Source: Candidatus Portnoybacteria bacterium CG10_big_fil_rev_8_21_14_0_10_36_7
Lineage (GTDB): Bacteria > Patescibacteriota > Minisyncoccia > Portnoybacterales > PFDW01
Direction: 5' to 3'
Assembly: GCA_002793835.1 (NCBI GenBank)
Contig: PFDW01000070.1
Coordinates: forward strand, 1,567-9,828
Length of the DNA: 8,262 nucleotides
Made by a program: the position numbers and the translations under genes. A model generated the notes under the pieces. It saw only the letters and a program-made list of their open reading frames with translations, was not told where the DNA came from and did no database searches. Shown here piece by piece: positions 1-5,593 of the stretch (the first letter of the stretch is position 1; each line of letters starts with the position of its first letter).

Positions 1-737
1 CATTTATTTTTTGCATAATAATGGTAAGACCCAAATTCATGAATATCTTCTTCAAGATCAATATTAAATTTATAACGATGTCCCAATTTTCTTTTTAAAA
101 AAGCTAAATTCAAAAAAATTGAGCCATCTTGAGGCGCACCACAAAAAATAGGAACTTTATTACGATACGCGTTAACCAATATACTTCTGTTCAAATCTGC
201 TCTTTTAAACCTTCTTCGCCCATATCGCGCTAAATGCTTGCCCAAATAATAATGAAATTCGGTTGTTGTCATAGACCGAGAGAAATCCGGCCTGCGAACT
301 AGATCCACAATTAAATTATCTGTTTTCCACAAATCATCTTCAGGAAAACCAATATCGTAAATTCTTGTCCAACCGGCTTGCCTCAATTTAACATCATTAT
401 GACCAGACCCTATTTCAAACCAATCACCGCTTTCCAATCTTTGTACGTCATGATAAATATTTGCGCCAGTTGTAGTAATTATGTCAACAAATCCCGCTTT
501 TATAAATGGAATTATACATGAAGCTCCAAAATCAGCCGGAGTCATTGCGCCAGAAATAGCCAAAACAATCGTATGATCCTTTTCAATCATACGTTTTATT
601 ATTTCGTATCCATCGCGTAATTCTCTGCCAACATAAGCACCAAAAGCTTTATCAAAAAGTTCAGCAGTAGTTTCACTACCCGTAATCGGATCAGTTTCTA
701 CTCTCTTGCCAACAAATTTTTTGCTTAAATGCTTCAT
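1..737 (-). CDS. Deoxyhypusine synthase-like protein, C-terminus cut by window edge
   Basis: I read 245 residues from ATG at 737 to the window edge with no stop. The protein resembles the deoxyhypusine synthase (DHS)/homospermidine synthase family, NAD-dependent cytoplasmic enzymes that move an aminobutyl group from a polyamine to an acceptor. Visible family-like blocks are SGAMTPADFG (62-71), TTTGANIYHDVQR (88-100) and VPIFCGAPQDGSIFLN (195-210), the last aligning by eye with the PVFSPALTDGS block of human DHS; IDLEEDI (226-232) then matches its LDIVEDL. The catalytic lysine of DHS lies further downstream, so it is outside the window and cannot be checked; roughly 100 residues seem to be missing. 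The gene starts 10 bases after the stop of a SpeA-type decarboxylase, with no strong Shine-Dalgarno, which suggests one transcript and a polyamine role. Bacteria have no eIF5A, so protein hypusination is unlikely. The acceptor is unknown; homospermidine synthesis is one option. Family is fairly sure, reaction is not. Confidence 0.85.
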   Translation of the reverse strand, partial: MKHLSKKFVGKRVETDPITGSETTAELFDKAFGAYVGRELRDGYEIIKRMIEKDHTIVLAISGAMTPADFGASCIIPFIKAGFVDIITTTGANIYHDVQRLESGDWFEIGSGHNDVKLRQAGWTRIYDIGFPEDDLWKTDNLIVDLVRRPDFSRSMTTTEFHYYLGKHLARYGRRRFKRADLNRSILVNAYRNKVPIFCGAPQDGSIFLNLAFLKRKLGHRYKFNIDLEEDIHEFGSYHYYAKNK

Positions 738-747
738 GGATATTTTA

Positions 748-2112
748 TTACCAACCAAATAATCGTCCTACTTCATCAGCTGTTTCTCTCCGCCTGGCAA
801 CAGTTATGACGCCGTTCTGCGCAATCACCTTAGCCGGAGATGATAACAAACAATGATGTGACGCTAACGGATCTTGATAGGCACCAGTATCTAAAATTAC
901 CAAATACTGCCAACCTCCATTATCTATATCTTCCAACCGTGGCAATAATGTATATGTTCCACCAGCTGTATAGCGGTCATCGGAATCGCAACTTGAACCA
1001 GCCAACCAAACACGATTTAATTTTTTTGCTTTTATATTATTTACTGGCGTAATATGCCACTTCTGATGAATCGCCCAAGTATCTATCATATCGTTAATAA
1101 AGCTCCCATCAATAACGTACCATTTTTTGGCCGCTCCATTAAGTATCGGCTTTTCACAGAGAACCTTAAAAATAGTAACTTGGGCAGGGGCCACCATGTA
1201 TCTGCCCCACTCACAAATTATATTCGGCGGGTTGATTCCTGCCTGCTCACTTTCTCTCTTAAGAGTAATGATTATTTTTTTGATGATATTACTAACATTA
1301 TAACTTTTCTTTTTTTCATAAGGGACAGCCAACCCTCCGCCAATATCTAATGTATCAAGGGAGGGGTTGTCTTTCTTTAATTCTATATATACCTCCATGG
1401 CCTTTTTCGCCGCTCGCACAAAATCGTCCTGCTCTATAACTTGAGACCCGATATGATAATGTAAAATTTTTAAATTTCTAATTCTACCGAGATCTATAAT
1501 TTCTTCAGATATTAACCCATATCTATCGAATTTCTTATCCCAGTGAGATTTTATCTTTATATCCAGGCAAAGACGTATACCCACATCTCCTCTATATTTT
1601 TTGAGTGATTCGTATTCATTTAAATCTTCGATCATCGGTATAATAGATAATCCCTTGTCTCGCAATTCAGTAATTAAACCTAGATACTTATCTGTCTTTG
1701 GGCCATTACAAATCACCCTAATTCTTGGGCTAAACTGACCTTGCTCCCAAAGCTTCCGTACCAACCATAATTCATTATATGAACTAGTTTCTAAGTTTGC
1801 CCCTTCACTGATCAATGATAAAACAAATTCTTTATTTTGATTAACCTTCATCGGATAATGATAGTAGAACCTACCTTTATAATTTTGATCTTTTAAATGA
1901 TAATTGAATGTTTGCATCAAATCATTTAATCTCTTTTCAATAATAAACGGAAAAACAACTTCCAACGGGCTGTTGAAACGATTTACTAGATCATGAAAAT
2001 TATATTGATAGTTCCCTTCCTTGACCACCAATCCCCCATCTTTTGACACATCGAAAAATTGAGTATTAAATTCTTCTCTACCGAGCTTCCAGAACTTTTT
2101 GAAATTTTTCAT
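748..2112 (-). CDS. speA: SpeA-type (arginine) decarboxylase, compact form
   Basis: This 454-residue protein is a PLP-dependent alanine-racemase-fold decarboxylase, closest by motif to biosynthetic arginine decarboxylase SpeA, which turns arginine into agmatine and CO2. YPMKVNQ (86-92) carries the expected PLP lysine K89. HYHIGSQ (218-224) holds the histidine that stacks on PLP, DIGGG (256-260) is the phosphate-binding glycine loop, EWGRY (301-305) is the usual E-x-GR block, CDSDD (375-379) carries the active-site cysteine and aspartate, and DTGAYQ (408-413) matches the SpeA VGAYQ block. E. coli SpeA is about 650 residues. Here only about 70 residues separate EWGRY from CDSDD and the chain ends soon after DTGAYQ, so the inserted and C-terminal helical domains appear absent. 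Substrate is therefore inferred; another basic amino acid, or a carboxylated polyamine precursor, is possible. The ATG at 2112 has a good Shine-Dalgarno (GAAGGA). The DHS-like gene follows after 10 bases, suggesting joint polyamine synthesis. Confidence 0.85.
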   Translation of the reverse strand: MKNFKKFWKLGREEFNTQFFDVSKDGGLVVKEGNYQYNFHDLVNRFNSPLEVVFPFIIEKRLNDLMQTFNYHLKDQNYKGRFYYHYPMKVNQNKEFVLSLISEGANLETSSYNELWLVRKLWEQGQFSPRIRVICNGPKTDKYLGLITELRDKGLSIIPMIEDLNEYESLKKYRGDVGIRLCLDIKIKSHWDKKFDRYGLISEEIIDLGRIRNLKILHYHIGSQVIEQDDFVRAAKKAMEVYIELKKDNPSLDTLDIGGGLAVPYEKKKSYNVSNIIKKIIITLKRESEQAGINPPNIICEWGRYMVAPAQVTIFKVLCEKPILNGAAKKWYVIDGSFINDMIDTWAIHQKWHITPVNNIKAKKLNRVWLAGSSCDSDDRYTAGGTYTLLPRLEDIDNGGWQYLVILDTGAYQDPLASHHCLLSSPAKVIAQNGVITVARRRETADEVGRLFGW

Positions 2113-2120
2113 CTGATAAA

Positions 2121-2129
2121 TTTTCCTTC
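2121..2129 (-). promoter_or_regulatory. Shine-Dalgarno of the SpeA-type decarboxylase
   Basis: On the minus strand GAAGGAAAA lies about 8 to 12 bases before the ATG at 2112. It is the clearest ribosome binding site in the window and fixes that start; the other genes here have weak or no such signal. Confidence 0.65.
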
Positions 2130-2135
2130 ATTTCT

Positions 2136-2163
2136 ATTATCAATCAAAACTAAAAAAAAGCAA
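2136..2163 (-). promoter_or_regulatory. Possible promoter of the decarboxylase/DHS-like unit
   Basis: In the 67-base gap after murB the minus strand reads TTGCTT, 16 bases, then GATAAT. The -10 matches the sigma-70 consensus at five of six positions; the -35 matches only in TTG. A transcript from here would start near 2129, giving a leader of about 17 bases that carries the Shine-Dalgarno. No hairpin terminator is visible in the gap, so read-through from murB is also possible. In such AT-rich DNA chance matches are common. Confidence 0.35.
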
Positions 2164-2179
2164 GTAATTTTCTATATTT

Positions 2180-3112
2180 TTACAAAAAAACTATTTCTTC
2201 ATTAATAATTATACCAAATTTTTCTTTAACTGATGAACGTATAACCTCAATTAATTTTTTAACATCACTAGCTTTTCCGCCACCCAAGTTAACTAAATAA
2301 TTAGCGTGTATATCAGACACTTTTATTTGACCAATCTGTTTCCCCTTAAGGCCACATTCGTCAATTAAATAAGCGGTGGCTAAAAATCCACTTTTTATTT
2401 TATTTGCCGGAATTAATTTTTGGAATTCCTCAGGATAATTTTTCAGTTCAATATTTTTAAAAACACTTCCAGCAGAAGGCTCATGAGGATGCCTACCTTG
2501 TCGACTGCTCATTACTGATTTTACTGCTTCATCTATTTTAGATTGCTCTTCTTTTTTTAATCGTAATTTTACTGAAATAACTATATCTTGATTATCAACC
2601 GATTTAAATTTTGAAGATCGATAACTAAACTGACATTCTTCACTCGATAGCTCAATACTTTCCCCTGAACGCAATATATCAATACTTTCAACAAGCATGC
2701 CGATATTTTCCCCGTAAGCTCCTGCATTTCCACAAACTGCTCCTCCAACAGTCCCAGGTATACCAAACGCCCACTCCAAACCAATCAACCCATCACACTT
2801 TGCGCTCACAAAAACTTTTGACAAAAGAGCACCAGCACCAATTTTTAATAATTTCGTATCACCTTCATCAATGATTTCTAATGAATCATTTTGTACTTTA
2901 ATTACTAAACCGTCCAAACCATCGTCGTTTACCAATAAGTTACTGCCTCCGCCCAAAATGAAATACTGCATATTTTTTTCTGTGCTCCATGCTACGGCAT
3001 GTTTTATGTCTTCAATTGTTTTGGCACGCAAAAAAAACTTTGCTGGGCCACCAATTCGCCAAGTAGTGAAATTAGCTAATACAATATTTTGCTCAAAATT
3101 ATTTTCTGACAT
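2180..3112 (-). CDS. murB: UDP-N-acetylenolpyruvoylglucosamine reductase MurB
   Basis: MurB is the cytoplasmic FAD enzyme that uses NADPH to reduce UDP-GlcNAc-enolpyruvate to UDP-MurNAc, the second committed step of peptidoglycan precursor synthesis. Residues here are numbered from a GTG two codons upstream of the chosen ATG. FTTWRIGGPA (17-26) and FILGGGSNLLV (53-63) form the FAD-binding part, GLEWAFGIPGTVGGAVCGNAGAYG (113-136 region) is the family signature, YRSSKFK (166-172) carries the active-site arginine, SAGSVFKN (215-222) carries the proton-donor serine S218, and the C-terminal NEEI (306-309) supplies the catalytic glutamate, probably E308. The length, about 310 residues, is normal and all key residues are present. 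I chose ATG at 3112 because AGG at 3118-3120 then sits about five bases ahead as a Shine-Dalgarno; the GTG at 3118 has no such signal. The start lies inside the end of the upstream peptidase gene (14-base overlap), so translation is probably coupled. Confidence 0.96.
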   Translation of the reverse strand: MSENNFEQNIVLANFTTWRIGGPAKFFLRAKTIEDIKHAVAWSTEKNMQYFILGGGSNLLVNDDGLDGLVIKVQNDSLEIIDEGDTKLLKIGAGALLSKVFVSAKCDGLIGLEWAFGIPGTVGGAVCGNAGAYGENIGMLVESIDILRSGESIELSSEECQFSYRSSKFKSVDNQDIVISVKLRLKKEEQSKIDEAVKSVMSSRQGRHPHEPSAGSVFKNIELKNYPEEFQKLIPANKIKSGFLATAYLIDECGLKGKQIGQIKVSDIHANYLVNLGGGKASDVKKLIEVIRSSVKEKFGIIINEEIVFL

Positions 3113-4865
3113 TGCCACCTGTTTTATATAAATTAATTTCTGACTGATTGACTATATATACCATATCCCATGCCCTACCGGAACTAATAAAATCAACTGA
3201 AGTCATATCAACCCAATGTTTTGTACCATCACCATTTATTTCGTAAACCTTTTTATCACCACCTGCTCTTATCAAAGAAGCCTCTTGATAGAAGCCCAAC
3301 TCTGCAGGCTCTACATCTATTATTGAGCTCCATGTTAAATGCCCATACAAGTTAAATATTTCTGGATTTTGAATCCATCTTTTGTATTTGCCATTTTTAA
3401 TAATATAAACTTTAATATCACCTTTAGCTCTTAGAACAGAGCCATCTGGATAATTTGGAAAAACCACTGTTGGACTTGGCTCATAATCTTGTGTTAATTC
3501 ATTCACCAAAGTCGCGCTATAAGAAAACTTGTACGACAATTCATTATTCCCAAAATCTGATTGCTTATTTATCGCTATTGGTAAAATATTAATTTTTAAA
3601 TTCTTAGAACCCCATTTTGTTATATAAATTATTCCTTTCCCATTATTTATTTCTAAATTTTTAACGACTACCGAACCTTTTGATTCTTCAAGAATATAAG
3701 GCACACTGAACTGACCATCGCTCGGCAATGTTATTTCCACTTTTAAAATATTCGGCGCAACACCTACTGTGGTTAAGCGGGAAAATAGCATCAACGCCTT
3801 ACTTGACCAATCCTTTAATGAATTTTGACCCGACACAGAAATATTTGTACCAGCTGTAATTTCATAACTTATAGATGGCTTAGCAATCACACCTTGAGTT
3901 TTCAGTGGTCCTGCTGTATAACAATATCTTGAAGAATTAATCGTACAATTATTAATATAATTTGCAACGGACCAATTAACGAAAATGTCGGAAAATTTTT
4001 CTACAGACCCCAGAGACTTCAATGCCTTATTTATACTTGCTATTCCAGTACTGTTTTCGCTTATCATCGCCCTAAGTATTTTTATACCAAAATGCTCCAC
4101 TAAATACTGCATAAACAAATTAATTGAACTATAATCGATAGTCGCATTTTTCCACTCTGTCAATGAGTCTGAAGGGTCAAGCATAAAGTTAGAAATTCTC
4201 CTTTCGAGATCGGATCCTGAATACTCAGCATCATAACCCAATAGAGTAGGTGCATATTCTGAACGAGACTCATTCAACCAAATATCTTCATCGTATCCAC
4301 GTACTATTTTTTTTTGATAAAAAGTAATCATATGCTGAAATTCGTGAGCCAAATAAGACTTCGCATTTGCAGTTTGTATATAGGAGCTGTTCAAATAAAT
4401 TATCTCCCTCTCATTAGATAAAGTATTCTGCTGTTTAAAATATTCGTCTCCAGAATTAAAATAGCCACCAGCATTATTAACAATTTGCGTCACTAGGATT
4501 GTCAAACGAACATCGTTGTCTATCCCTGGGCTCCATTCCGATCCATATGCACCTATCATTTTAGGTCTTATATTTATGTCAAACTCTTGTGCTAGTTGGT
4601 CTATCGAATTGTTAATACTAATCTGTGATCCCTCGCTCAATGAATAATACCAGCCATCCTCAACATAAACATATGTATAATTACTTATTCTATTTAAGGT
4701 AGCGTTAATTTGAGATACTGCGCCTTTTTGGTACACAGGGTCAACACTAAAAATTTTTTTATCGCCTATTGATGCAGCACAAACAATTGATGGTGACAGC
4801 ACCCAAAAAAATAGAATAATTATTATGTGTTGAAACTTTGTTTTGTTTATCATCAAATTTGTCAT
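3099..4865 (-). CDS. Secreted HExxH zinc metallopeptidase-like protein with C-terminal repeats
   Basis: This 588-residue protein opens with a Sec signal peptide: a short n-region with lysines, a hydrophobic core IIIILFFWVL (14-23) and a likely cut after VCA (28-30). The middle holds AHEFQHM (173-179), a zinc-binding HExxH site, followed by WLNESRSEY (196-204), whose glutamate E199 or E203 would be the third zinc ligand. This order resembles gluzincin peptidases, and the HE-[YF]-QH-M plus WLNE pattern recalls the hyicolysin-like M30 group; that family call is by eye. Residues about 320-465 look like a beta-rich domain, and two repeats of about 55 residues end the chain (474-584). The protein should act outside the membrane, perhaps at the cell surface; substrate unknown. 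It follows a terminator and a probable promoter, and its last codons overlap murB. The start lacks a Shine-Dalgarno; a second ATG at 4853 is an equally plausible start and keeps the signal peptide. Confidence 0.82.
   Translation of the reverse strand: MTNLMINKTKFQHIIIILFFWVLSPSIVCAASIGDKKIFSVDPVYQKGAVSQINATLNRISNYTYVYVEDGWYYSLSEGSQISINNSIDQLAQEFDINIRPKMIGAYGSEWSPGIDNDVRLTILVTQIVNNAGGYFNSGDEYFKQQNTLSNEREIIYLNSSYIQTANAKSYLAHEFQHMITFYQKKIVRGYDEDIWLNESRSEYAPTLLGYDAEYSGSDLERRISNFMLDPSDSLTEWKNATIDYSSINLFMQYLVEHFGIKILRAMISENSTGIASINKALKSLGSVEKFSDIFVNWSVANYINNCTINSSRYCYTAGPLKTQGVIAKPSISYEITAGTNISVSGQNSLKDWSSKALMLFSRLTTVGVAPNILKVEITLPSDGQFSVPYILEESKGSVVVKNLEINNGKGIIYITKWGSKNLKINILPIAINKQSDFGNNELSYKFSYSATLVNELTQDYEPSPTVVFPNYPDGSVLRAKGDIKVYIIKNGKYKRWIQNPEIFNLYGHLTWSSIIDVEPAELGFYQEASLIRAGGDKKVYEINGDGTKHWVDMTSVDFISSGRAWDMVYIVNQSEINLYKTGGNVRK
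3114..3446 (-). repeat. Two tandem ~55-residue protein repeats at the C-terminus of the peptidase-like protein
   Basis: Repeat 1 covers residues 474-528 (3282-3446) and repeat 2 residues 529-584 (3114-3281). Both follow the same plan: a SVLRA or SLIRA start, then GD-KVY-I, a short turn with G-K, an aromatic KRWI or KHWV, a hydrophobic stretch with F and G, a W near position 38-40, then V or I, an acidic residue, and E-x-x-x-Y before the next unit. The repeats are visible in protein, not as DNA identity. From memory, similar GSLIRA-type repeats are common at the ends of exported Patescibacteria proteins, where they may serve cell-wall or surface binding; that role is inference. Confidence 0.7.
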
Positions 4866-4868
4866 CTA

Positions 4869-4897
4869 ATTTTATACAATTAAGTAAAATAATGCAA
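4869..4897 (-). promoter_or_regulatory. Possible promoter of the peptidase-murB unit
   Basis: The minus strand reads TTGCAT, 17 bases, then TAAAAT (overlapping a TATAAA). It sits immediately downstream of the terminator hairpin, where a new promoter would be expected. The predicted transcript start, near 4862, falls within or beside the first ATG (4865), so the message would be leaderless or nearly so, or translation would begin at the second ATG, 4853. Confidence 0.45.
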
Positions 4898-4899
4898 CC

Positions 4900-4923
4900 A
4901 AAAACCCCCACACGAGGGCTTTT
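4900..4923 (-). terminator. Rho-independent terminator after the TPR gene
   Basis: In the minus-strand RNA, AAAAGCCCUC and GGGGGUUUUU form a 10-base-pair stem (two G-U pairs) around a GUGU loop, with the U run forming the 3' arm and tail. It lies 11 bases past the TAG stop of the TPR gene, which fits termination of the ligase-TPR transcript. The opposite strand also ends in a U-rich tail, but no plus-strand gene reads into it. Confidence 0.82.
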
Positions 4924-4933
4924 ATTTCGTATA

Positions 4934-5587
4934 CTATTTTTGCAATTCGTCTAAATCCTTTTTTGCGGCAACATTCTCAGGATGTGCGCTAACTAATTTT
5001 TCATAATATTCTATCGCTTTTGTATTATCACCGTTATCCTTAAAATAAACAGCTAAATATGCTAATAAATCATTATGGTCTTCGTTATTTGCTAGACCCC
5101 TTAAAATTGTATCCTCCATTTTTGCTTGATCATTCAGCTGATAACGATATAAGTCTGCTAATGCTATAGAATATCTAACAGTATAAGGATCTAGATTTAT
5201 TAGCTTTCCATAAACTTTCTCAACATCATTAAATTTCTTTTCATTTATATAAACACTGGCTAGATTCCAAAGCACCAAATTATCGCTTGGCCTTAGCTCT
5301 AGCGCCTTAAGATAATATTTTTCAGCACCAGTGAGATCCCCAACAATGTTTCTCTGCGCTCCAATTATTGCATATGCTGTAAAATCGTTATCTTCGTTTC
5401 CATCTCGCAGATCATTTTCTGCCTTATCAATCGTTTCTCTAACCTGTTGGCCTTGAAGATGATTATTAAGAAGCACCTCAAAAGCCTCCTGCTCTTTTGT
5501 TGCTTGATAGTTATTATAAAACGAGATACCGCCAATAATTCCTAAAACAAGAACTAAAGATAACACTATATAATTTCTATTATTCAT
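4934..5587 (-). CDS. Membrane-anchored TPR protein
   Basis: The 217-residue protein has one N-terminal membrane segment (about 6-24, IVLSLVLVLGIIGGISF) with no clear cleavage site, so it is probably an anchored protein with its bulk outside the membrane. From about 70 to 210 it is built of tetratricopeptide repeats: blocks near 71-102 (GDLTGAEKYYLKALELRP), 104-136, 138-171 and 172-207 (GDNTKAIEYYEKLVSAHPE). TPRs bind other proteins; no catalytic motif is seen. It begins 6 bases after the stop of the O-antigen-ligase-like gene with no Shine-Dalgarno, so the two are probably translated in a coupled way, and a terminator follows. Its third repeat region resembles the TPR tail of that neighbour, suggesting common origin and a partner role in surface-glycan assembly. 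That role is inferred from context only. Confidence 0.85.
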   Translation of the reverse strand: MNNRNYIVLSLVLVLGIIGGISFYNNYQATKEQEAFEVLLNNHLQGQQVRETIDKAENDLRDGNEDNDFTAYAIIGAQRNIVGDLTGAEKYYLKALELRPSDNLVLWNLASVYINEKKFNDVEKVYGKLINLDPYTVRYSIALADLYRYQLNDQAKMEDTILRGLANNEDHNDLLAYLAVYFKDNGDNTKAIEYYEKLVSAHPENVAAKKDLDELQK

Positions 5588-5593
5588 ATAATT

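Noticed and set aside
840..1350. Two plus-strand open frames of 70 and 98 codons opposite the decarboxylase gene.
   Set aside because: They lie entirely antisense to a gene with full family motifs, have no recognisable domain and no ribosome signal.
3113..3118. GTG at 3118 as the murB start.
   Set aside because: It lacks an upstream Shine-Dalgarno, whereas ATG 3112 has AGG at a suitable distance; the GTG adds only two residues.
2581..3131. A minus-strand frame at 2581-2784 and a plus-strand frame at 2871-3131 within murB.
   Set aside because: Both overlap murB, whose motifs are intact, and neither translation resembles a protein family.
4770..4790. Cys29 of the peptidase-like protein as a lipobox cysteine.
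   Set aside because: The residues before it (SIV) do not fit the lipobox, which wants a small residue at -1; cleavage after VCA by ordinary signal peptidase fits better.
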